The translations under genes and the position numbers were made by a program. This document shows, one piece after another, positions 1 to 12,756 of a stretch of DNA of 64,000 bases. Numbering within the stretch: position 1 is the stretch's first letter; every line of letters begins with the position of its first letter. The notes under the pieces are model-generated. The model had not been told where the DNA came from. It searched no databases and was given only the letters and a program-made list of their open reading frames with translations. Source of the DNA: Oidiodendron maius Zn (Eukaryota; Ascomycota; Leotiomycetes; Myxotrichaceae); NCBI GenBank assembly GCA_000827325.1, contig KN832879.1:620001-684000 (forward strand), read 5' to 3'.

Positions 1-1
1 G

Positions 2-199
2 ATCAAGCCAGTTAAAACACAGGCGGATAAAGATAAGGAGAACGCTGATGCGCAGCAACCACATTTCACAGGTCAGGGCCAGACATTGAGAGGTGGTGTT
101 AGGAAAAAGGGCGATGCTGAGCAGCCTGCTCTAGAACCGGAAAAGAAGAAGCCTGAGCCGTCAGTGGGAAGAAGGCTTGATGGGCGCAAGGTAGAATGA
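2..199 (+). CDS. ufd1: UFD1, C-terminal end (partial, runs in from the left)
   Basis: An open frame enters from the left edge and stops at 197-199, giving the last 65 residues of a protein. The tail is hydrophilic and Lys/Glu/Pro rich and contains FTGQGQTLRGG followed by a basic stretch. As I recall it, the C-terminus of UFD1 ends with a similar FSGEGQSLR-type motif. UFD1 pairs with NPL4 as a cofactor of the CDC48/p97 segregase and delivers ubiquitylated substrates to the proteasome. The conserved UFD1 fold itself lies outside the window, so the call rests on this short motif. The gene converges with RVB2, with 365 bp between the stops. Confidence 0.55.
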   Translation: MKPVKTQADKDKENADAQQPHFTGQGQTLRGGVRKKGDAEQPALEPEKKKPEPSVGRRLDGRKVE

Positions 200-564
200 G
201 TGAAGGCGGAAGAATATTTATAGTGGGCGTTTTGCAGACTAGGGGTAAGCAGGCGTTCGGCATGGGATGATCATCAGCCGTCAATTTGCAGATACATATT
301 ACGGTCTTGTGATGCTTGCACGAGGAGTAATCAATTTCTCTCCAGGAGGTAACATTTCTAGAAGGCTGTTCTTATGCGACATACCAAACATATGCGTTCA
401 CCTACCCAGGCACCTATAAGAGTGGAATATTTGGCATGCCGTAGAATACTTCTTGCTTTTGTGGTCTACCTACCTGACGCCAGTAGATCACATATAAGTA
501 CAGACTTCTAAACATATTTCCCGCCGCCGGGACTATAGGGATCGCCGAACGCCAGTAAACCAAA
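200..564. other. intergenic, convergent 3' ends of UFD1 and RVB2
   Basis: There are 365 bp between two stop codons facing each other. It would hold both 3' untranslated regions and polyadenylation sites. Short overlapping frames here show no protein family I recognise. Confidence 0.6.
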
Positions 565-2085
<1,521 letters not shown>

Positions 2086-2640
2086 GATGGAAGGTGCGGA
2101 AGGTGCGGAAGGTGATGGAGGGTGAAGAGTTATTGAGGAGAGGATTTTGTTGGTGAGCCGGAGGTGAAGATCGTGGACGTGTCTGGAGTAAATATTTCGG
2201 CCAGATTTAATGCAGCCTTGTCTCGCTTTATGGCCCGTGCGTTTAAGCGCCTGATATAACGTGACTTTCGCGGCTTGGTACAGAATCAATAAAACCCTGT
2301 TTACCTCCTGAATCCTATATTTTAGGATATCTGAGACTCACAGCAGTTCTTGAGACCCTGGTGAAGCTCTATATCTGCTCCCTTACTTTCCCTACGCGTG
2401 CTGAACTTTGGATTGTGGGGACTACTCAAATCTGAAGCTTCTGTCACATTTCCAAACCATTCCCCTCCTCCCGTTAACTTTCACTTTCACGTTTGTTATT
2501 CGTCTCCCCACCGCTGCTTCCTCATGCTCTTGACTTCATTCTTCTCTCCTTGTCACTCACCTGATCAGATGTCGTCTCTCTTTCCTCCTCAAAGGCCGCC
2601 ATCGAAAGCAAAGTAAACCCCAGGGGATTTCCCCGCTTCA
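2086..2640. promoter_or_regulatory. divergent promoter region, RVB2 (-) and coiled-coil gene (+)
   Basis: This 555-bp gap separates the RVB2 start from the start of the coiled-coil gene and must carry both 5' regions. At 2089-2115, next to the RVB2 start, a 9-bp unit GGAAGGTGC occurs about three times in tandem. The right half (2450-2600) is rich in C and T, as is common upstream of fungal starts. No specific factor site is claimed. Confidence 0.5.
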
Positions 2641-5600
2641 ATGTCGGACAGCCGCTACAGGGCTCGATCTCCTTCTCGAGCGGCCCCGAGAGGTCCCCGT
2701 GAAGGAGGCTCAGGGTATAGGTCTACATCTGATCGCTATCCAGCACCGTCGCGGTACTCAAGGTCGCCAGAGCGAGATCGAGGTAGTAAGTCACAACATC
2801 ATCCGGACGTACAGTACGGCTTTCCAGGGGAGAATAATTATCGCCCTCGTTACTCTAGCTCACCGCCCACACAAGCAGAGCGTGTGCAAGATATAAGAGG
2901 TACAAGGCCCATTAGTGAATTTATATTACTAAATCATTCCAATCCTAAGGATTCCATCCTCCTTCTCACATCCTAGCTTTCTGATTGCCATTCTAATATC
3001 ATAAATAGGGTCTATTACTCGCAACTCTACAGGTGACGACGTCCACCACGATAAACCGCCCCAAATAGGCTCGAAAGAAGACATACCAAATGATTCTGCG
3101 ATATCGAACACTGCAAGACACGGTGACACCACCAAAATGGCGTCCCAAGAAGAAGTTTCTAAGGCGTTAGTCCTTCTAATGCTAACCTTCGCTGAAGGAT
3201 TCGCCGACGGGGTGACCAACGTCTCGGGACTAGAAATACAAAAGATTATGGCCAGGAGAGAGTTTGATAGAAGACTGGCAGAGTTTAACAGCTCTATAGA
3301 CGTGCACGAAAAGTTTCCTGCTATCGCTGAGGCCCAAACCAGGAGCAAGGCTAGAGCGGAGATGGATCTTAAAGTCATTAGCGAGCAGGTTGACCAAAAG
3401 AAAGCTGTTTTGAATGGCTTCGTGTCACAAAGTGTTGCGCATATTATGCCGCAAATGATGACCTCAATTGCCTACTCCGGGCAACAAGATCCCGAAGATC
3501 GCATAGGAAAGCTAGAGAAGAAGTGCGAGGAGTTTCAGACTCAACTGGAAGACTCCAAGAAAGAGGCTAAAGATCAGCGAAGAGTCATCGAGAATCTACA
3601 AAAGTCCCACCATGAAAAGGACAAGTTGTTTGACGACAAGCTCGGAGGCCTCCAAAAGCATATCAAGGCAATGGAAAGCCTGCTTCAGGCCCGGGAAGAC
3701 AAATATACGCTATTACAAGAGAACTATTCCAAGCTGTCCGAAGAATGTGGGCATACTAAAAGCACGCTAACCAAAACTTGCCTACCACAAATCGCTTCTG
3801 CAACTGCGAAGGCAATAAAGGCAGAAGTCTCCACCAGGACTTTATTGGAAAATCTCAATCCCATTAAAGAATTGACAGCACGACTAGAAGCAGAAATACC
3901 AAAGGATTTGAGTCGTAGAATGGAAACGCTTCCTGGCCTTCAAGATCAAGTTGCTACACTCTTAAAATTGAAGTTCGATGTTGACTTGATCAAGCAAGAG
4001 TCCAAAAAGTCAAATACAGAGCTCAGCAAGTACCGGACGAACCTCGACCAGCTCGGAAGATATTATGAGACGGTCAACATCCTTGACCGCACAGTCAATG
4101 GAACAGGCAGTCCATATTTCAAAGGAATAGCAGCAAGCGTGACTGATCTGACACACATAACGGCAAACGACACCGCCAGAAGTGAAGTTCCCAAACTTGC
4201 CGAGCGCCTAGAAAAAGTCGAATGTCAGCTGTTAGACGTCACGGAACTAAATTCAACGGTTTCAAATCTAAAAGAGGGTCTTGCTGAATTAGATAGTCAG
4301 CTTCGACTTGTAGGAGCACGCAAGCCTCCAACGCCTACAACGCCATCCCTCGAATCTGCTTCTTTACTAAGACTATTGCAACTTGAAAATGATACTATTC
4401 CTGAACTGAGAAAATTAGTTTCAGGTATTTCAACTAGCTGTGGAACTATTAATAATACTCTTCTTACTACAAATAACAAACTGGATACTCTGGAGAAGTG
4501 GAAAGAGAGTTTTGTGGCCTCGACAGAGCCGAATAGCTCTGCGGCTGGTGGGGCATGGCATCCTGGCAGCGACTTCGAAGCTATAAAGGCTGAGATTTTA
4601 GAGGTAGTTGAAGCAAAGCAATCAGCTGTGGATGGGGTCTTTGGTCAAGTTTCCGCTCAACTTCACACCGCTACGGAGGACAACCGAAAGCGACTGGACA
4701 TTGTGGAAAAGAATTACTCTGATATGAAATCAGTCTATGGTCGCCTAACCGGCCTATCTCAGGAAATAGAAAAAGTCAAAACCTCGTTCGAGCAACAGGT
4801 TAAACAGTCGCTAGATGAAGCTCCAAGCAAAGTCTTCGATATCATCCGGAAACGACCAGACCTTTTGCCCCTTGGTGTCATCGAGAGCTACATTGCAAAG
4901 AATTCAGGGAGCAGGCCAAGCCAAATCAGCAAAGAAAGTTTCCAAGATTTGCAAGATCAGTTGGAAGGGCATGCAGAGGGCTTGATTGCTTTGGATCGAC
5001 GCGTAGATAATATCAACACAAGGAACATGGCTTTGTTCATCCTCGACCAGTTGGAAACTCTCTATCCCAATTTACGAACTGCTCAAGATCAGCTAAGAGA
5101 GCTACACGAGATTGTAGCCAGTGACAAAGCCTTAGTGACTAGCGCCACGATCTCATTGAATGAAATCAAGTCTCAAGTCAATGGAATAGATACTCGAGTT
5201 TCATTAAATATATCCTGTGTGAATGACGTCAAAAGTCACGTCAATAGGATTGAGGATCGAGTTTTAAAAAGCAGCTCCAGTCTTAGTGACCTCAGGTCTG
5301 AAGTCGATGGAATGGAAACTCGATTTTCATTAAGCAACTCTTATATGAACGATATAAAAGGCCAAATCAATGATATCGAGTTTCGAGTTTCACAGAATAG
5401 CTCTAATCTAGATGACTTAAAAAATCTGGTCAACGGGACAGAGACTCGGGTTACACAAAGTGGCTCTAATCTGAATGACCTCAAAACTCGTGTCGATGGG
5501 ATTGAGAACCGAATTTCACAACAAAGCTCCGATGAGAAGACCATTCAGCAACTCCGTGCCGAAATGGACGTCTTGGCTCGCAGTATTAGCAAAGTCCAAG

Positions 5601-6145
5601 GGACTGCAAAAGCTGCCAAGAAGCTGGGCAATACTGCCAATGAATATGTTGCCAAAGCCAAAGATGACAATCTACTTTTGAAGGAAGAGGTTGCCGCCGA
5701 AATTGGCAAATTCGAGGTCAACTTGGAAGAGGCAAGGAAGATAGTGGATGAAAATAGCAAAATCCGTATCGACCTAGAGCTAGTAAAGAAGGACCTGCAA
5801 AAGATCAAGGCTACAGCGCAATTTGCATCTCCACAGAGGTCTTCTTCCGATATGGCTCCTTCCCGATCCTTCTCTGCTGCAGTTAGCTCGAGTCGGTCAG
5901 GTTCTGACCACGCTGGGTGGCAGAAGCCACAGTCGTCTACACAGGGTGATCGGTCACAGAAAAAGCGGAAACTGAATAGCTCGCTTGCTACTGTGCCAGC
6001 CGGTCAATCGCTGAAAGTTCCTGATAGGGCATTGAGGAAGAAAAGACAGAGGGCCGCACTTGGCAACGTTGACGAGAATGATTCGGAGGGCTCTAATTTT
6101 GAGCCAAATCAACCTAGTATCAGCGACGATGAGGATGAATCTTGA
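2641..6145 (+). CDS. long coiled-coil protein with Arg/Ser-rich head and six 21-residue repeats
   Basis: I do not recognise the family. Two exons, 2641-2899 and 3033-6145, joined over a 133-bp intron (GTACAAG..CTACAG), give 1,123 residues. The joint restores one frame upstream of the large open frame, so the ATG at 2641 is preferred over the internal one at 3137. Residues 1-85 are rich in Arg, Ser, Pro and Tyr (SRYRARSPSR, SPERDRGS), like SR splicing proteins. Residues from about 120 to 1,010 are Lys/Glu/Leu/Gln rich with heptad character, suggesting a long alpha-helical coiled coil. Six tandem 21-residue repeats lie at 5159-5536. The C-terminal 120 residues are Ser-rich with basic clusters (QKKRKL, LRKKRQR), probable nuclear localisation signals, and an acidic end. 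A nuclear scaffold role is inferred only. Confidence 0.8.
5159..5536 (+). repeat. six tandem 63-bp repeats encoding 21-residue coiled-coil units
   Basis: Six in-frame units of exactly 21 residues (three heptads) follow each other without gaps. Each has the pattern N/D-D/E-hydrophobic-K-x-x-V-[ND]-G-[IM]-[ED]-x-R-[VF] followed by a Ser/Asn-rich linker of about eight residues. Units diverge at the DNA level, so the array is not a recent slippage product. The repeated helix and linker suggest a segmented rod like phage fibre or tropomyosin-type repeats; this is inference. Confidence 0.85.
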
Positions 6146-7624
6146 TCGTACTCCATTCTAATATCACTTTAATGGCCTTGTTGCATTTATCCCTATAGGT
6201 GGGACCTTTCAACTATGGATTTAGTTGACTATACCCTTTTTTTGCGCTGGGAGCTCGGATTGCAGGCCATGTTGCTTGCTAGTGTGTATTACTTGGAGTT
6301 TGCTTGCGAGATTAATGGTTGGTGGAAGTTATGTATATTCCTGGTATTCCAACATAGAGCTGGCTTCAGCGTTTAGATGGCTTTGCAGCAGTGCGGCAGT
6401 AAGGACAAATATAAAGCTTTCTTCTTCCCAGGTGGCCCTCTAAATTGAGATACACCGCAAGGTCATGATTAACTGCCTAGATGGTTTAAGTATGAGAAAT
6501 CAGTTTTCAATATCTTCAGTAAGTTGCGCCTTCAGATGGTAAGCACCAAATTAGTAAGAATTTGGCAACTAACTTACCAGACAATGGACCTTTAAAACCT
6601 AGAGATCGTTCTCTGCAAGTAGACGTAAGATATTACTACTACAAATGTTTGTGTAAGTGTTGAAAAATGGACGCGATACTATAGGCAGCTAGAAAGCAGT
6701 TGTATGTAGTTAAGAAGGTAAGAAGATTCTCGTGGCTTTAGCGTATTGGCAACTTTGATGCCAAAAGTCGACCACTCCAGCTTGAATTCATTTTATTCAG
6801 CACTGAATTTTTAGACACCAATAAAGCCTTAGTGAAATATGTGTAGTGTATGGTGTAAGTGCCTTGTGCAGTATAGTATATATTATCTCGTCCGCAGCTT
6901 GTTTTCTGCACATCTCTTCTCTCGTTTTGAGATGGCCCCTTGTTTACCAGTCATAGCCGGTTTCTTATTTAGGTAAGACATACTCATTATCGCCCAGCTC
7001 TTTCCGTTCATTGCCCCTGTGGCCTATTAATTTTACTAGTTTTACGTACTAATACAGCTGCAACCTACTCTGTAGGATGAATAGACTCTGTGTTTTGTAC
7101 AAGTTGCGGTATCTGCAGTTCTCATATCATTCTAGACTTGACTCAGCTGGCCGCAATAAGCCTGGCCACCAAGGTAGTGATATATATACCGCGTCCTCCA
7201 GTGCTTAATCCGAACTGGTTGGACGTACTCGGAGCATTGATGATTGATGTTCTAGTCCAATGTGGTAATTACAGCCGACCACAGTACGACAACATGAATC
7301 TCCCTGCCAAAGAGGGGTAAAATCACGATCAAGTCTAACTAGTTCAAAAATCCCTTGGGCACTTGGATGTCTAGAGTTTCACGTACAACGAGAGCAAGGA
7401 ATAAGAGACTGTACACAAGGTATCATTCTCTAAATAGCAATACTAGCGGGATACAACTTCTCCGCAACCGAACGCCATGTAAATGCTAATCAACTATGAT
7501 GCATGCTCGAAGGAATCGTACCTCGCCGTTATTCACTTGCAACCTTAATCCTCAAAAATGGACGAAGGGTTCATAATAGTGCGGTTCATGCTAGAGCCAC
7601 TCATCGTGGGAGTAAACTCAGAAT
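6146..7624. other. intergenic, no gene seen
   Basis: This 1.48-kb stretch is A+T-rich compared with the flanking genes. It lies between the stop of the coiled-coil gene and the stop of the RS-rich gene, which converge. Short frames of 70-76 codons occur but have no recognisable composition or motif. I see no repeats or RNA gene. Confidence 0.55.
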
Positions 7625-9434
7625 CTAAAACGCTGCACCGCCCACCCCTTCACCTGCCAACATCCTAACATGTCTCTCACTCAATTCACTCCGTAGACCC
7701 ATACTAGCGCTGTCTCTCTGTAACTTATCCCAGACCTTTAGGCTCTTCCGGAGCTTCTCTTGTTTAGCGTCGTTTTCTACCCTCAAAACCTCTGCCTCTT
7801 CTTCTCGTTTCTTCAGGCGAAGGGCAACGTCTGCAGCGAAGCCTGTAGCAGTTGGATCAATCCTGCCTCCTGGGATTATTTGGGGGAGGTTTGCCATTGC
7901 CGGGTGGACGCGAGGACCAGATGGCGTTGAGACAGATCCACTTCGATTGCTATAAACGCTTGATGAGTGGTGAGGAGTAGGACGTGAAGGAGCGACTGCT
8001 CCCGCACGTGGACCGGTAGGAATGGTGTTAGATGGGCCTACAGGAATCGACGAAGATGGGCCCAATGGGATTGGTGGTGATGTAGATACCGCAGTGCGAC
8101 TGATGGGAGTACTGCCTCTTGAGTTATCTGCAGCAGGAGCCTTTGCAGTGTCAACAGATGGGCGAATCGGAGGAGCCGCCCCCCAAGTTGAAGGCTCAGG
8201 ACGTAGAGGTCGATCATTGCTGATGGCCCCTCTTCCACCTCTCCCCGCAAATGAGCCACGGATAGGTGGTACATAGCCTCGAGGGCCAGCGGGTGGGCCA
8301 GTAGGGGGGCCGGTAGGCTCAGTACGGCTTGGTCCAGTTGGCGCTCTGAAACCAGCAGGTCCTTTTGGTGGAGATTTTGGGGCGACATGTTGCAACGGTG
8401 AACGTTGTGGCGTCGACCTTGCGGAGTCGCGGTCCCTGTACGTAATTTGCGGAGGAGATCGTGCTTTAGGGGGTGACCGGGCACGGGGAGGAGATCGAGC
8501 TCGAGGCGGCGATCGTGCACGAGGTGGAGAGCGGGCGCGAGGTGGCGAACGAGCTCGGGATTCGCTAATTGCGCTTTGAGCAAGTGTCATTCTGCCTTGG
8601 TGGGCATGAGGCGAGGAAATGCGGGAGGTGTTCGTGGATGTTCTACTAGATGTTTGATCCGAGTCACGAGGCAGTGGGGACGGTGACCGACGTCTCCAGT
8701 TAGATGAACTTGGGCCACCATGGGGCCGGTCGTCTCGACGATCAAGGCTTCGCGAACGCCCACGCCACGATCCCCTTGTGCTGCCGGGTGGTGATCTTGA
8801 TCTCCGAATGGGAGATCTTGCTCGCGGCGGTCGATCACGATCATATGGCGACCGAGACCTTCTCCTATCATCCCGTCTAGGAGACCTCATCCTGTCTCTC
8901 CTGTCATCATCTCTCCTTGGTGAATACCGTCTTGGGCTCCTTGGGCGAGACCTAGCCCTCGACCGCCAGTTCATAGATTCCCGAGGATGGCTTCTGTCTC
9001 TCCGATATGGAGGAGTTCTAGATCTGCGTCGATCACCTAGAATTATCAAAGACTATCAGTATGCTTCTTTTTAAAACGTAGAAAGGACAGCAAAATGGAG
9101 AATGCCGACCTGGGTGATAACTGTCACTAACTGGCGGTGATCTCACTCGGTCCCTTCTCGGCGATCGATCTCTCTCTGGAGAGCGCGGCCGGGCATGAGC
9201 AGTCGGCCTATATGATTCTCCAGCACCGAACTTTGTAACTTCTCCTTCTGGATATTCGATTCTACGTTCACACACTTTGTCAGTAATAATTCGGAATGTT
9301 CTCTTGAATCGATATGAGTGGATGTCTGAGAGAAGGTTTGAAATTCCACGGTTGAAAAGAAGCCACCTCGCAGATACACAGTTGTCGCATCTCCTTTCGC
9401 CAGAATGCTCGCTAGGACTTGAGACCCACTCCAT
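7625..9434 (-). CDS. Arg/Ser/Pro-rich nuclear protein (SRRM-like)
   Basis: Two exons are supported: the downstream one 9036-7625 and an upstream one ending at 9110. They are joined over a 73-bp intron whose donor is GTCGGC (weak) and whose acceptor is TTCTAG with a CTGAT branch. The upstream start is uncertain. The furthest ATG in frame is at 9434 and gives 578 residues, but the first 70 residues do not look conserved and a further intron is possible. The N-terminal half is RS/RD/RSP-rich with tandem ARSPPR units, the middle is Gly/Pro-rich, and the last 80 residues form a charged helix (LRLKKREEEAEVLR) ending in EGVGGAAF. The composition resembles serine/arginine repetitive matrix proteins of the spliceosome; function is inferred from composition only. 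Confidence 0.75.
8460..8567 (-). repeat. 18-bp coding minisatellite (ARSPPR units)
   Basis: About six consecutive 18-bp units read on the minus strand as ARSPPR repeated, with the left-most unit changed to K at its last codon. Sequence similarity between units at the DNA level is moderate, so the array is old enough to carry synonymous changes. Confidence 0.75.
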
Positions 9435-10521
9435 TCTTCGATTTTTATGCTCTCTCGTATGGTGGCTCTATTTCAATTCACGGGTAACACGTAAGGATTT
9501 GGGACGGATCTGACGCCCTCTGTATTTGATTTCTGTCGGCATTCGCCTGCGGCGATGTTGGACAATGCAGTGCGGTTGCGTCGCTTAGAACACAGCGACT
9601 TCTGCCGAGAGTTGCTCCAAGGTATATAGATGATGGTAGAATCTCTTGTTGATATCCGCAGGCATGAATTCTGAGCATGATGGCTGGCTTGTGTTGCAAC
9701 GGCATCCCATTGCTTCCCACACATCTGACTCGACGCAGAGTTGGTAGCGTCTGGTCTATCAGACTGGGTACTTCGGGTTCATCAGACTCCAGAGAGCTTT
9801 AGAGTCAAATCGTGGTCGAGAAGTAGCTCCGTACTAGAATATGCTAGAGCATATCACTCCCGTCCTTCAACCAAAGCGATGTGGTGTTCTTTGGGCTCCA
9901 ATATATTATCACTACCCTCCTCCCTTTCGTATAGAATGTATTCGTACGGAGCTGGTGGCCCTATGGTGCCAGGCAGTAATCCAGGCGGGGCTGGGTAGGG
10001 AGGACCGGTACCGGGGAGGGTATCGCCTAGAGGTTTATCCATATTCTATGTCCAGGTTTCGTGTAGAAATGAAGGAGAATGCCAGAGTATAAAATATGAA
10101 AACTGTCTACTGACCTTCGCCCTCGTTCCATCTTTATTTACCTAGGCGTAGGACTCGAGCGCACTAAAGGTAAAAGAGAGTGAATAATAATGCAACTACA
10201 ACCACTGTGAGGAGAAGGAAGGAGGAATGGTGAGTCGGTGCGGCTGTCGGGATTTGAGTTTGTCTTCTGTCGCCTCTAACATTGTCGCGGAATATTTCAA
10301 TGCGGCCGCGTTGATACGCTTATCGGTGCCTGAGGCAACTAAGTAATATCAGGAATCTTGGATACCTCACGCGACAGCCAAATTTAGGCACCGTCACTAA
10401 CTGCATAAGAGAACAAAGCTGATTCGCCTTTGTAATAATAATATTACAGCATGATAGTAATAGCACAATGTGCCGGTGCCCTCGAATCCTATGAACGCCG
10501 AGTGATGTGTCTGTTTAAGTC
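9435..10521. other. upstream region of the RS-rich gene; possible missed 5' exon or small ORF
   Basis: This 1.09-kb stretch lies between the RS-rich gene and the SF3B2 stop. On the minus strand, 10042-9854 is an open frame of 62 codons starting with ATG. Its first half is rich in Pro and Gly (GTGPPYPAPPG) and ends in a charged tail. It could be a small protein, a 5' exon of the RS-rich gene or chance. I found no splice joint linking it convincingly to a neighbour. Nothing else is visible. Confidence 0.35.
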
Positions 10522-12341
10522 CTATCTTTGAGACCGATCCTTTCTATCACTTCTCCTCTCCTCGTCTCTCTTCTGCCTCTTTCTACTCTCCTGCGCAATC
10601 ATGTCACTAAGATCCTCATCAAAAGCCCTGTCCTAGTCAGCACATATTCAATCTTCTCTAACAGCGTTACTCACCACGAGCCCCTCTCCTCTTTCTTCTG
10701 GGCCTCGAATCTCCGTCGCACTTCGTCCTTGCTAATACCATCCTCGCTCAATAACGAATCCGGGTCAAGGGCAACATCGACGTCTCCGGGTTTCTTCCTC
10801 TTCCGACTCTCGTCCTCCTGACCGAGAACTGGTAGATGGGCATGCTGTGCGTTGCGAACGTCGTATGCGCGCTCGCTGCCGAAGAATCCTTCTGCGCGAA
10901 CTTGTCGTTCCGGAATGACTGTGTATGCGGATCTTGGTTGCGTGGATTCCTCCGTTTCGGTACCACGTCGGTTCTTGCGGAGATCAAAGTCGCCTCCCAC
11001 ACTCATCTCACCAGCGTACTCCGAAGGAACTGCAGACGTCATACCACCAGGCGTCTCCATACCACTTGGAGTTTGCAGACCAGCCCCAATATCTTCCTCC
11101 TCAGCCTCGTCTTCCTCTTCTTCTTCGTCGCTCTCCTCTTCTTCCGACTCTTCTTCCGGTGGCTGTAGTTCGCCCCATAGCGTCCGTTCGATAGGCTCTC
11201 CTGCTTGATTGTTGACCTGCGGTTGGAGCACGCCGAAAATATCACCTCCATAGAGCGGTCGATTGAACTCGTCAACGGGAGGTTTGCCATACCCACCAGG
11301 ATGGAAGCCCCATGCGCCACCAGGAGGAGGTGGGGCGTTCAAGCCGGGAATCTTAAGAGAGGGATAGGAAGGGGGAGGGCCGAATCGTTGTTGATTGATT
11401 AGCCATGGAGGTGGCGCCCCAGGTGGAATGCTCAAGGCTTCCTTCAGCTCCTCGCTCAGCTCGCCGGGTCGTAAATGTCGTAGATTTGTCTCGTACTCCT
11501 TTCCTTCGTAATAGACCTCGCCGTAGCGCGTTAATTCCGGCTTGGTCTGGAATCGAAAGAAGGCCTCATACAGCTTTTGATAATCAATGTCCAGCTTTCC
11601 CATCTTTGGCTGGACTCTTTCTCTTTGTTTCTGCTTTAAAGTGGCCTGGTCCTGCTTCTCCAGGACTGCATCACGCATTTCTGCTATGCCAGTCTCTTGG
11701 ATGAACTTAGGTAGAGAAAATGGTGCCTTTTCAACACCCCGTTTTGAGGACAGGTACTCGCGTTTCAGAGACCAGTGGTTCGGCACCGGGATAACATTTC
11801 TGTATGCCTTGATGTGCACGAGTAATCGGGGATCCTGAGCGGAGGTATCTGTCCACTCCACCAGTTCTGGCTTCTTCACCAGCGCCTTCAGCTCCGCCAC
11901 AGAAAGCTTATCGCGTTCCTTTCTCTTCTTCTTGGATAACTTTGGCTCTGCTGCCTCCTCATCTTCATCGGGAATTTCATCGTCGTCGTCGTAGAAAACC
12001 TCGCCCTTGTCCCCACCCGCTGCCTCGTTCACAGTCTCATCGTCCTTTGCCGTCGCTCCAAATCGCTCCAAGATATTCTGAAACAAGGCGAAGTTAGGGT
12101 CGTCTTCACTGATGTCGAGGGTTGACACATCTGGCTCTAATGGGTCGTCTTCCTCCTTCTTGACGATGGCGGGTTCAATCTTAGGTTCCTCAACAGTCTC
12201 TGGCTCTTGGGAGGAGGAAGCCTTTATGATGTCAATTATCTGCCTCACAGAATCTGCGTAGCTTGTTGCACTGACCTGTACTTTCTTTTGCTCCTTCTTC
12301 TTGGCCCGGCGCATCTGGTTCTTGCTCATCTTAGGCGCCAT
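10522..12341 (-). CDS. cus1: splicing factor SF3B subunit 2 (Cus1 / SAP145)
   Basis: Component of the SF3b part of U2 snRNP, which anchors U2 to the branch-site region of pre-mRNA. Two exons: 12341-10675 and 10627-10522, joined over a 47-bp intron (GTGAGT..GGACAG). The intron removes a premature stop and adds the basic tail that ends in DRSQR, giving 590 residues. Residues 1-30 are basic (MAPKMSKNQMRRAKKKEQKK). The DUF382 core follows (PELVEWTDTSAQDPRLLVHIK, RNVIPVPNHWSLKREYL). Next comes a PSP domain containing PPPWLINQQRFGPPPSYPSL and GLNAPPPPGGAWGFHPGG. An acidic stretch follows. An in-frame ATG ten codons upstream (12371) is possible; MAPK is preferred by similarity. The gene is divergent from the SLY41-like gene. 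Confidence 0.95.
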
Positions 12342-12756
12342 CGTGGCAACCAAGGGCATGCAGCCCAGCAATTCCCAGAAAGAAGCGCGTCAGATCTAAT
12401 CTCAGATCACGATATCTACAATTGGACTGGATATCGCAGGACCGTATCACTATTTTCAATATTGCAATATTGTTGTGGAGAGATATCCAAGTTGAAGGTC
12501 TTCATCAAAAAGTCAAAGTCGCGCTTCACTTTCTACGCCCAGCAGGCCCTTAGCGCCGGAGAATTCCGCCCTCGTAAGTCCCATCTCCGACGACCGAGTT
12601 TCCAAGGAGAAATTCAGCCGCTGGAACAAATCTGGGAATGCCCTCAATTACCACCACCGTCTCTCCAGATCGCCCACTCTTGTTTCTCCAACTTCCCGCC
12701 ACAGCCATGTCGCCAGTTGGGTGCGCCACTCGCTGAGAACTTCAACGGATCTCGCA
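12342..12756. promoter_or_regulatory. divergent promoter region, SF3B2 (-) and SLY41-like gene (+)
   Basis: There are about 415 bp between the two start codons. The sequence contains the inverted motif CAATATTG near 12460 and C/T-rich tracts close to the plus-strand start. It must contain both core promoters, but no specific binding site can be assigned. Confidence 0.45.

Noticed and set aside
8038-8583. 181-codon open frame overlapping the RS-rich gene in another minus-strand frame
   Set aside because: It is a shadow created by the G+C-rich repeats of the RS-rich gene, with no domain or codon pattern of its own.
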